From Gammaproteobacteria bacterium (lineage in GTDB: Bacteria > Pseudomonadota > Gammaproteobacteria > Eutrophobiales > Eutrophobiaceae): a stretch of 7,614 nucleotides of DNA. The stretch covers positions 1-7,614 of the forward strand of contig VYCZ01000388.1 in assembly GCA_009843675.1 (NCBI GenBank), written 5' to 3'. The translations under genes and the position numbers were made by a program. The notes under the pieces were generated by a model. It saw nothing but the letters and a program-made list of their open reading frames with translations. It did not search any database and was not told the origin of the DNA. Shown here one piece after another: positions 1 to 5,731 of the stretch. Within the stretch, counting starts at the first letter, position 1. Every line of letters begins with the position of its first letter.

Positions 1-1380
1 AACCAGGTCGCCACCAACAAGGGCCCTGCCGCGCCCAACCGCGGCTATTCGCGGCTGCCCCACATCTGGTTCATGGAACGGGTGGTGGATATCTGCGGCC
101 ACGAACTGGGTATCCCTACCGACGAGATGCGCCTGAAGAACTATATCCCGGAATTCCCGTACGAGACGCCCAACGGTTGCGTATACGATTCCGGCGACTT
201 CCCCGCCATGCTGGCGAAGGCCAAGGAAATAGTGGACTGGGACGGGTGGAAGAAGAAACAGGCGGACGCCCGCAAGGAAGGCCGGCTGATCGGCATCGGC
301 ATCGGCACCACCCTGGATTCGGGCACCAACAACTGGGGCCAAGCCAGGTATGTCAACCCCCACGCGCCGTTTTCCGGTAACTCCACCGCGGCCACGGTGA
401 AACTGGACCTGGACGGCACGGTGGTGGTAAGCCTGGGCACCTTCCCCCAGGGCCAGGGCCATGAAACCACTGCCGCGCAGGTAGTGGGCGACGTTCTGGA
501 GATCCCCCCGGACCTGGTCCACGTCAAGACAGGATTCGATTCACTGAACGACAGCCACACCGGCCAATCCGGCACCTACGCCAGCCAGTTCGTGGTCACC
601 GGCCTGTCCGCAGCCCACGGCGCCGCGCTCAAACTCAAGGCGGAAATGGTGAAACTCGCCTGTTTCGGCCTGGACGCCGCGGAAAAAGACCTGGATTTCG
701 GCGTCGGCGACATGGGCCCCCAGGTCTGCGTAAGGGGCACGGACCGGGCGCTCAACTACTGGATGCTGGCCAATTTTATCAACTCGAACAGCGCCAGCCT
801 GCCCGATGAGCTGCGCGACCTGTCGCTGAATGCCAGGCACGTCTATATGCCGCCGTTCAAGGTGCCGGACGTGGAGAAGAAGATCGGCAACCTGACCCTT
901 ACCTACGCCCTGCAACTGCACATTTCCGTGGTCGAGGTCGATCCCGACACCTACCAGACCCGGATCCTGGACTATGCCATCGTGGATGACTGCGGCAAGG
1001 TGATCAATCCCATGATCGTCGAAGGCCAGGTGCACGGCGCGGCCGCGCACGGCATCGGCGCGGCGCTGGTGGAGGACATTTCCTACGACGCGGACGGCAA
1101 CGCCATTGCCGGTTCGTTCACCGATTACGCGCCTATCACCATCAGCACCATGCCGGAACTCAAGTGCTCCAACCGGCAATCGCCCTCCCCGTTCACCTTC
1201 CACGGCGCCAAGGGCATGGGCGAAGGGGGCGGCGGCCCGTTGCATTCCCTGTGCGCGGCCCTGCAGGACGCCCTGCACGGCAGGGATATCATCATTGAGA
1301 ATTCCCACAACTCGCCCATGTCGATGTTCGAGCGCTTTGCGGGGGGGTCTGAGAAGGGGGTCACCGTCGAGTCCCGGTAA
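1..1380 (+). CDS. Xanthine dehydrogenase/aldehyde oxidase family molybdopterin-binding (large) subunit, 5' truncated by window
   Basis: The frame is open from base 1, so the gene starts before the window; 459 C-terminal residues are visible, against roughly 750-800 for the family. It would bind the molybdenum-cytosine-dinucleotide-type cofactor and hydroxylate an organic substrate together with FeS and FAD subunits. Seen: the cofactor-domain segment PNRGYSRLPHIWFMERVVD near the left edge; GQGHETTAAQVVGDVLEIP (visible residues 151-169); GTYASQFVVTG; HISVVEVDPDT; a late cofactor block INPMIVEGQVHGAAAHGIGA; and KGMGEGGGG, whose Glu (codon 1222-1224) matches the conserved catalytic base. It lacks the AYxCSFR and AYRGAGR active-site signatures of CoxL-type CO dehydrogenases, so CO oxidation is unlikely and the substrate is unknown. 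No FeS or FAD subunit follows it; they must lie upstream or elsewhere. The C-terminal tail contains a 7-G run (1341-1347). Confidence 0.92.
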   Translation, partial: NQVATNKGPAAPNRGYSRLPHIWFMERVVDICGHELGIPTDEMRLKNYIPEFPYETPNGCVYDSGDFPAMLAKAKEIVDWDGWKKKQADARKEGRLIGIGIGTTLDSGTNNWGQARYVNPHAPFSGNSTAATVKLDLDGTVVVSLGTFPQGQGHETTAAQVVGDVLEIPPDLVHVKTGFDSLNDSHTGQSGTYASQFVVTGLSAAHGAALKLKAEMVKLACFGLDAAEKDLDFGVGDMGPQVCVRGTDRALNYWMLANFINSNSASLPDELRDLSLNARHVYMPPFKVPDVEKKIGNLTLTYALQLHISVVEVDPDTYQTRILDYAIVDDCGKVINPMIVEGQVHGAAAHGIGAALVEDISYDADGNAIAGSFTDYAPITISTMPELKCSNRQSPSPFTFHGAKGMGEGGGGPLHSLCAALQDALHGRDIIIENSHNSPMSMFERFAGGSEKGVTVESR

Positions 1381-1387
1381 GAATTAA

Positions 1388-1429
1388 GGGGTCAGAGTAA
1401 AAATTCTCCGATTTTCTTACTCTGACCCC
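1388..1429. repeat. Palindromic intergenic repeat, copy 1 (variant core)
   Basis: The arms GGGGTCAGAGTAA (1388-1400) and TTACTCTGACCCC (1417-1429) are exact reverse complements, giving a perfect 13-bp stem around a 16-base AT-rich core. The core differs from that of the two other full copies. It begins 7 bases after the stop of the molybdenum hydroxylase gene. Palindromes with these arms resemble REP/MITE-like intergenic elements, some of which are moved by REP-associated tyrosine transposases; that link is from memory and no transposase is in the window. It could also act as an mRNA-stabilising hairpin, but no T-tract follows, so it is not a typical intrinsic terminator. Confidence 0.85.
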
Positions 1430-1451
1430 GAGATATCCAGGTAACTTTACA

Positions 1452-1494
1452 GGGGTCAGAGTAAGAATTTCGTCAGAAATTTTACTCTGACCCC
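1452..1494. repeat. Palindromic intergenic repeat, copy 2
   Basis: This 43-bp element has arms GGGGTCAGAGTAAGAATTT and AAATTTTACTCTGACCCC, which pair with one bulged base. It lies 22 bp after copy 1 and ends 8 bp before the ATG of the LLM oxidoreductase. Its left arm and outer right arm match copy 1; the core matches copy 3, from which it differs at one base. An mRNA hairpin here would sit immediately upstream of the start codon and may affect translation. Confidence 0.88.
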
Positions 1495-1502
1495 ATCTAT
1501 CA

Positions 1503-2495
1503 ATGGCAACATCATTCCACATAGGCATCCTGCCCAACCGGCCCCTGGCCGATTTTGTGGACTGGATCGCCCGCGCCGAGACCCTGGGCTTTCGCGGCGT
1601 CTGGGTCGCGGATTCCCAGTCCGTGTTCCGCGACGCTTTCATGGCCCTGACCCTGTTCGCGCAACGCACCAGCAACATGGAACTGGCGACCGGCGTCACC
1701 AACATCATCACCCGGCACCCCGCGGTGCTGGCGCACAGTTTCGCCACCCTGGATGAATACTCCGGCGGCCGCGCCGTGCTGGGTATCGGCGTCGGGGACA
1801 GCGCGGTGTATACCATCGGTGAGCGCCCGGCCCGGCTCAAGCGCCTGGAACAGGTCATCGACACGGTGCGCCGCCTCATGGCCGGCGAGGAGGTCAACCA
1901 CGACGGCACGGACCTGAAGGTAAGCTGGCCGCCGCGCAAGGTGCCGGTAGTCATCGCCTGCACCGGCCCGAAGTCCCTGCAACTGGCCGGGCGCATAGCC
2001 GACGGCGTGCTGTTCCAGGTAGGCGCCGACCCGCAACTGGCGCGCTACGCCATCAGGAATATAGAAACCGGCGCGCACGCGGCCGGGCGCGACCCGTCAG
2101 AAATCAAACTGTACCAGCGCCTGGCCTTTGCCGTGTCCGAAAACCGCGAACAAGTGCGCGCCGAGGCCCGCGGCTACGCCTCGGTGGCCGCGGGCACGAT
2201 CTACAAGGCCGTCCCCCACGAGGACATGCCCGCCGGACTGCTGCAGGACCTCAAGACCATGAAGGAGAAATACGACTACCAGCAACATGGCAGCATGGAC
2301 GCTGCACAGGCCGGGCTGATCACCGACCGCATACTGGACGCAGTCGCCATAACAGGCACCCCCGACGAGGTCATCCCCCGGCTACAGGAATTGACGCAAC
2401 TGGGCATAGACAACTTCGTCCTGCCCATAGCCACGAAACACCCCGACGCGGTCATCAACACCCTGGCCGAAAAGGTAATGCCTTACATCGGCTGA
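1503..2495 (+). CDS. LLM class (luciferase-like) flavin-dependent oxidoreductase
   Basis: A complete 330-residue member of the bacterial luciferase-like superfamily, a cytoplasmic TIM-barrel enzyme that uses FMN or F420 for redox chemistry. Seen: N-terminal barrel strand FHIGILPN (5-12), AETLGFRGVWVAD (25-37), and the most diagnostic block, GVTNIITRHPAVLAHS (64-79) continuing into DEYSGGRAVLGIGVGDS (84-100), which resembles methylene-H4MPT reductase/F420-type members. VPVVIACTGPKSLQLAGRIAD (147-167, a typical cofactor-binding strand-loop) and TGTPDEVIPRLQEL (284-297) complete the family pattern. The usual size is 300-350 residues. The start is fixed by an in-frame TGA at 1488-1490 inside the upstream palindrome; no Shine-Dalgarno sequence is visible between palindrome and ATG. 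FMN is more likely than F420 in a proteobacterium, but this cannot be decided here. The substrate is unknown. It is enclosed by repeat copies 2 and 3. Confidence 0.93.
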   Translation: MATSFHIGILPNRPLADFVDWIARAETLGFRGVWVADSQSVFRDAFMALTLFAQRTSNMELATGVTNIITRHPAVLAHSFATLDEYSGGRAVLGIGVGDSAVYTIGERPARLKRLEQVIDTVRRLMAGEEVNHDGTDLKVSWPPRKVPVVIACTGPKSLQLAGRIADGVLFQVGADPQLARYAIRNIETGAHAAGRDPSEIKLYQRLAFAVSENREQVRAEARGYASVAAGTIYKAVPHEDMPAGLLQDLKTMKEKYDYQQHGSMDAAQAGLITDRILDAVAITGTPDEVIPRLQELTQLGIDNFVLPIATKHPDAVINTLAEKVMPYIG

Positions 2496-2504
2496 CGAAG
2501 GACC

Positions 2505-2547
2505 GGGATCAGAGTAAGAATTTCGTCAGAAATTTTACTCTGACCCC
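2505..2547. repeat. Palindromic intergenic repeat, copy 3
   Basis: This 43-bp element is identical to copy 2 except for A instead of G at its fourth base (2508), which breaks one stem pair. It is in the same orientation as copy 2 and starts 9 bp after the LLM stop codon, so the LLM gene lies between two near-identical direct copies of an imperfect palindrome. No T-run follows. Confidence 0.88.
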
Positions 2548-2565
2548 TGCATTTCGATTATCTGA

Positions 2566-2592
2566 CTGGATTCCAGCATTCGGCGGAATGAA
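2566..2592. repeat. dRS3-like degenerate palindromic repeat
   Basis: The segment has the pattern CTGGATTCC-core-GGAATGAA. ATTCC (2570-2574) pairs with GGAAT (2585-2589), and the stem extends by two GC pairs across one bulged A, leaving an ATTCG loop. This resembles the common proteobacterial intergenic hairpin with ATTCC/GGAAT arms (dRS3-like elements in Neisseria and relatives), here decayed. It is unrelated in sequence to the GGGGTCAGAGTAA repeats. It lies upstream of the promoter proposed for the small exported protein. Confidence 0.5.
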
Positions 2593-2608
2593 GGGTCTTC
2601 CTATCGTG

Positions 2609-2617
2609 TGTTATAGT
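2609..2617 (+). promoter_or_regulatory. Putative extended -10 promoter for the small exported protein gene
   Basis: TGTTATAGT reads as the extended -10 form TGn plus TATAGT (one mismatch to TATAAT). No good -35 is seen at 16-18 bp, which the extended -10 class can tolerate. Initiation near 2624 would give a leader of about 28 nt containing the Shine-Dalgarno GGAG at 2641-2644. The surrounding 80 bp are clearly more AT-rich than the genes on either side, as expected of a promoter. Not tested. Confidence 0.4.
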
Positions 2618-2651
2618 TATTCCTTTTTAATCAAGCAAGTGGAGAAAGAAA

Positions 2652-2942
2652 ATGTTGAAAAAACTACCGGTTTTATTACTGCTGGCAGTATTGCTTCCCG
2701 GATACGCCGTAGCCGGCGAGGACTACGTAGGCAGCCTGATCACGGCCACGCCCTATGAGGGCCGGCAACTCGCCATCAAGCTGGCCAGGAAGTCGATCGG
2801 CGAGATGCAGTCCGACTCCGCCGTCAAGATGGAAGTGCGCGCCAAATATTCCAGGGACGGCGAGACCCTGATCGAAGCCGCAGGAGTCATCGCCATGGAG
2901 TTCGCTACCATCGCGGCGGCGAACAACTACTGGCGCGAATAG
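2652..2942 (+). CDS. Small exported (periplasmic) protein of unknown function
   Basis: A 96-residue protein of no family I recognise. It begins with a clear Sec signal peptide: positive n-region MLKK, hydrophobic core LPVLLLLAVLLPG, and an A-V-A cleavage motif with predicted cut after residue 21, leaving a mature chain of about 75 residues starting GEDYVGS. The mature part has no cysteine and no second membrane span; it holds a basic, probably helical segment (GRQLAIKLARKSIGEM) and an Ala-rich C-terminus ending NNYWRE. The start is well supported: GGAG at 2641-2644 sits 7 nt before the ATG and an extended -10 lies upstream. The stop TAG runs straight into a half copy of the palindromic repeat, so the present C-terminus could be shaped by that element. 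It is convergent with the downstream molybdoenzyme gene, 37 bp apart. Confidence 0.7.
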   Translation: MLKKLPVLLLLAVLLPGYAVAGEDYVGSLITATPYEGRQLAIKLARKSIGEMQSDSAVKMEVRAKYSRDGETLIEAAGVIAMEFATIAAANNYWRE

Positions 2943-2951
2943 TCTGACCCC
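2943..2951. repeat. Half-site remnant of the palindromic repeat
   Basis: TCTGACCCC equals the outer nine bases of the right arm of the three full palindromes. No left arm is found within the preceding coding sequence. It starts at the base after the stop codon of the small exported protein (TAG at 2940-2942). A 9-base match can be chance, but a fourth occurrence within 1.6 kb, also directly after a coding sequence, makes a remnant plausible. Confidence 0.4.
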
Positions 2952-2979
2952 AGTCTTTCTGTATTCAACGTAGCGGCTG

Positions 2980-5025
2980 TCAGGACGCCGTCACTTCCAC
3001 CCGGGCATCGTAGGCGGCCTGCCCCGTACTGAACGGGAACAGGTCTACGGCGCTGTCGGGCACGCAGCGGGCGCCGGAAGTCAGACTGTTGGCGCCGGGC
3101 CAGCCGTCGTGCATCCACACCGTTCCCGGCGGTACGTCATCGGTCACCCGGGCCAGAGCGGCGCACTCCCCGCGCTCGTTGTGCAAGCGCACAGGCATGC
3201 CGTCGGTGAGGCCGCGTTCTGAAGCATCCGCGGGAGATATCCACAGGGACGGCCCGTCCTCCAGTTTATCTATGGACGGCAGCGCCCGGCCGTGGTCGTA
3301 GAAGGCGTGGAAATGGGTCAGCATACGCCCGTTGCGCAGTTCCAGCGGATAATTCGAGCCGGGACGGGGCTGGTACTCCGGCATGGCCGACAGGCCGTGC
3401 TGCGCGGCGCGTTCCGAATAGAATTCCACCTTGCCCGAGGGTGTCGTATAGCGGTGGTCCGGGTACGCCACGTGGGAGATGTTCAGTTCGCCGATACCGC
3501 CGTTTGCGCGCAGCGACTCCACCGTGGCATGGCCGGTGGACGGATGGTCCAGCACCGCATCGATATGGCCGTGTTCGCTCTCCCACGGGTAGAAATCACT
3601 GATCTCCATGCGCTCGGCCAGGTCTTTGAGCAGGGCAGTCATGCTGCGCGCCTCGCCGGGAGGCGGCAGGGCCTGGTCCATCAGGTACAGGTGGGTATGG
3701 GTGCTCTTCACGCCGGTGTCTTCCAGCCATGACGTGGCCGGCAGCACCACGTCCGCGTGCCTGCGCATCATGTCGTTCATGAACAGGTCGTGGCTGACGA
3801 TGAGGTCCATCCTGTCGAGGCCGGCCTCCAGCCGCGCCGCGTCGGCGTAGGACGACAGCATGTTGGAGCCCAGCAGCACGAAGGCGCGTAGGCGGCCCTG
3901 TTCTATGGCTTCCAGGATGGCCGGCATCTGGTTGGGGACGTAGTCGCCCGGCGGCCGCGCTTCGAAATTGATGATGTGGCTGGTGCCGAAACCGTGGGAG
4001 GAAGCCGCGTGGCGCGGCCCCAGGCCGCAACCGGGCTTGCCGGACTTGCCGGTCAGCGCGGGCAGGCAGGACACCGCCCGGGCGGCCTGCCAACCGTTTT
4101 GATCCTTGTACAGGGAACTGCCGCCCAGCACGATCATGGCCCGTTCGGTGTTCGCATACCCGTGGGCAAGCTCGACGATGCGCACCGCGTCCACGCCGGT
4201 GATCGCCTCGGCCCAAGCGGGCGTGAAGTCCCGCACATGCTCACTCAGTTCGGCAAATCCCGTGGTGTGTTTATTGATGAAATCCCGGTCGTGCAGGTCG
4301 TCACCGATGATAACGTGCATCATGGCCAGGGCCAGCGCCGCGTCCGTGCCGGGTTTCACCAGGATTAACTCGTCCGCCTGCCGGCAGGACTCGCTCACGC
4401 GCACGTCGATAGCCACCAGCCTGGCGCCGCGGCGCCGGGCCGCGGAAATGTGGCGCCCGGTATTGGGCTGGCTGGCGATGTTCGCGCCCCAGAGGATGAT
4501 CAGGTCGGAATGGCTGCCCATGTCCTCCTTGGTGTTCGCCTCCAGCAGACCGGTCAGTCCCAGGCCGAAACCGCCCAGGCCCCAGCAGATCATGCTGCCG
4601 TCCCACCACTGGCAGCCGTACATGTTGCCGAACCTGAGAAGGAGTTCCGTATGGGCGAAGGGGCCGTAATCGTTGGCCAGCATGCCGTGCCCACCCCACA
4701 GCCCGACGGCTTCCCGGCCCGAGGCGCGGAAACCCTCGGCGATGCGATCCAAAGCCTGGTCCCAGCTCACAACGTCCCAGTTGTCGCTGCCCCGTGTGCT
4801 GCGCATCATGGGATACAGGATGCGCCGCGGATTGCCTATGATCTCGCCCGCGGCCTGCCCGCGTACGCACAGGAAGCCGCGGCTGTCCGGGTTCTCCTTG
4901 TCACCCCTTATTTCCACCAGTTGGTCCCCGGAAACGGTGACCTCCATCCCGCAAAACGTGGGATGGCAGTTCATGGGGCACATGGTACGGACGGTGCGGG
5001 TCTGTTCCTGCTGCAGTATAGTCAT
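2980..5025 (-). CDS. Molybdopterin-dependent oxidoreductase, DMSO reductase superfamily (formate dehydrogenase/thiosulfate reductase-like)
   Basis: A complete 681-residue catalytic subunit that would carry a bis-MGD molybdenum (or tungsten) cofactor and one [4Fe-4S] cluster. Seen: the cluster motif CPMNCHPTFCGM with Cys16, Cys20, Cys25, plus Cys53 in GFLCVRGQ; NPRRILYPM (65-73) and NWDVVSWDQALDRIAE (82-97), typical of the family; MYGCQWWDGSMICWG (135-149), where Cys147 is the best candidate Mo ligand by position; LIILWGANIASQPNTGR (175-191); VVLPATSWLEDTG (426-438); SGKVEFYSE (530-538); and a C-terminal cofactor-binding domain from about 557. There is no twin-arginine signal, so it should be cytoplasmic. 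The start has the strong Shine-Dalgarno GAGGTGA 7 nt upstream, overlapping the tpm stop codon. No electron-transfer subunit or chaperone is adjacent. The reaction is unknown; non-redox members such as acetylene hydratase are not excluded. Confidence 0.93.
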   Translation of the reverse strand: MTILQQEQTRTVRTMCPMNCHPTFCGMEVTVSGDQLVEIRGDKENPDSRGFLCVRGQAAGEIIGNPRRILYPMMRSTRGSDNWDVVSWDQALDRIAEGFRASGREAVGLWGGHGMLANDYGPFAHTELLLRFGNMYGCQWWDGSMICWGLGGFGLGLTGLLEANTKEDMGSHSDLIILWGANIASQPNTGRHISAARRRGARLVAIDVRVSESCRQADELILVKPGTDAALALAMMHVIIGDDLHDRDFINKHTTGFAELSEHVRDFTPAWAEAITGVDAVRIVELAHGYANTERAMIVLGGSSLYKDQNGWQAARAVSCLPALTGKSGKPGCGLGPRHAASSHGFGTSHIINFEARPPGDYVPNQMPAILEAIEQGRLRAFVLLGSNMLSSYADAARLEAGLDRMDLIVSHDLFMNDMMRRHADVVLPATSWLEDTGVKSTHTHLYLMDQALPPPGEARSMTALLKDLAERMEISDFYPWESEHGHIDAVLDHPSTGHATVESLRANGGIGELNISHVAYPDHRYTTPSGKVEFYSERAAQHGLSAMPEYQPRPGSNYPLELRNGRMLTHFHAFYDHGRALPSIDKLEDGPSLWISPADASERGLTDGMPVRLHNERGECAALARVTDDVPPGTVWMHDGWPGANSLTSGARCVPDSAVDLFPFSTGQAAYDARVEVTAS

Positions 5026-5032
5026 GGGGCAA

Positions 5033-5039
5033 TCACCTC
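5033..5039 (-). promoter_or_regulatory. Shine-Dalgarno of the molybdoenzyme gene containing the tpm stop codon
   Basis: On the minus strand this reads GAGGTGA, a near-perfect anti-16S match 7 nt before the molybdoenzyme ATG at 5025. Its last three bases are the tpm TGA stop. Ribosomes ending tpm therefore stop on the initiation site of the next gene, which strongly suggests translational coupling and co-transcription. Confidence 0.8.
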
Positions 5040-5665
5040 ACTCGCAGGCGGTAGGCGAACTGGGGGCACATGATGCCTTTTACCTCGGTTTCGCCTTCCT
5101 GCAGCAGTTCCACGTCACACCAGGGATCGTACAGGGACTCGACTTCTTCCCGGAACACCCGGAACGGCGGCGGGTTAATCTCGCCATCCCGGTACGTCAG
5201 GGTAATCAGCAGCGCCTGCAAACCGGGCCGCAGCAGGTTCTTCATGTGCGCGGCGTATTGCGCGCGCAGGTCTTGAGCCATGGCGATGAGCGAAGCGCGG
5301 TCGTACACCGCGTCGATATCAGACAACCGCTCCGGATCCAGTGAAAAGAAGTCGCCGCACAGGAACTCCAGTTGCTCCGTCCGGTAGCGGACGAACGGCC
5401 CATCCCGGTCGCGCCGGGCATCCAGGCCGCTTTCGTCGAGAAACGACCGGGCCGCGATCTCGCTCAGTTCGACACCCAGCACGCGGTATCCCTGGTCCAT
5501 GAGCCAGGCCATGTCCCTGGACTTGCCGCACAGGGGCACAAACACCCTGCTGCCCGCCGGCACATCCAGGACCGGCCAGTTGTCGACCAGAACGGGATTG
5601 AAATCTTCACGGTGGAAAGCGAGATCATTTGCTTCCCACTTCTCATGCCAGAATTGATGTTCCAT
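5033..5665 (-). CDS. tpm: Thiopurine S-methyltransferase family protein (TPMT; thiol/selenium/tellurium methylation)
   Basis: A 210-residue SAM-dependent methyltransferase with the hallmarks of bacterial TPMT: N-terminal FWHEKWE (5-11) and LAFHREDFNPVL (15-26), SAM-binding FVPLCGKSRDMAWLMDQGY (42-60), GVELSEIA (64-71), FLCGDFF (101-107), AVYDRASLIAM (119-129), and the late segment INPPPFRVF (163-171) corresponding to the family's PPF motif. Length matches the family (about 210-220). In bacteria this family methylates thiols and converts selenite/tellurite species to volatile methylated forms; its physiological substrate is generally uncertain. The start is fixed by an in-frame TAA 10-12 nt upstream. 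There is no Shine-Dalgarno, and the extended -10 ends only 8 nt before the ATG. It is followed after 7 nt by the molybdoenzyme gene. Confidence 0.93.
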   Translation of the reverse strand: MEHQFWHEKWEANDLAFHREDFNPVLVDNWPVLDVPAGSRVFVPLCGKSRDMAWLMDQGYRVLGVELSEIAARSFLDESGLDARRDRDGPFVRYRTEQLEFLCGDFFSLDPERLSDIDAVYDRASLIAMAQDLRAQYAAHMKNLLRPGLQALLITLTYRDGEINPPPFRVFREEVESLYDPWCDVELLQEGETEVKGIMCPQFAYRLRVR

Positions 5666-5673
5666 GGCGCCGG

Positions 5674-5682
5674 ATTATAGCA
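5674..5682 (-). promoter_or_regulatory. Extended -10 promoter immediately upstream of tpm
   Basis: On the minus strand the bases read TGCTATAAT, a perfect extended -10 (TGn-TATAAT). A -35 match is weak: TTCCCG at 17-bp spacing or TTGATT at 21 bp. Initiation expected at 5668-5665 would leave a leader of zero to three nt before the tpm ATG at 5665. The promoter sits in the 66-bp gap after the symporter and would let tpm and the molybdoenzyme be expressed apart from the upstream operon. Confidence 0.65.
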
Positions 5683-5731
5683 GCATCCGCCCGGCGCGGG
5701 AATCAAGTGGGCAAGAAGTCGCTTTTCCCCG

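Noticed and set aside
541..1308. Long minus-strand open frame opposite the molybdenum hydroxylase
   Set aside because: The plus-strand frame has clear family motifs; the opposite frame is a GC-rich shadow with His/Gly/Val-rich composition and no recognisable domain.
1430..1451. Promoter between palindrome copies 1 and 2 for the LLM gene
   Set aside because: The 22-bp gap has no convincing -10/-35 pair; any match is too weak to report.
1388..1494. Palindromes read as a pair of intrinsic terminators
   Set aside because: The stems are AT-rich at their inner end and no T-run follows either one; the same element recurs elsewhere, so a dispersed repeat explains them better.
1388..2547. CRISPR-like array
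   Set aside because: Only three full copies with spacings of 22 bp and about 1 kb, the repeats are long imperfect palindromes, one gap is a gene, and no cas genes are present.
4106..5073. Several long plus-strand open frames opposite the molybdoenzyme gene
   Set aside because: They lie antisense to a well-supported 681-residue enzyme, are Arg/Ser/Pro-rich or Ala/Gly-rich, and carry no motifs.
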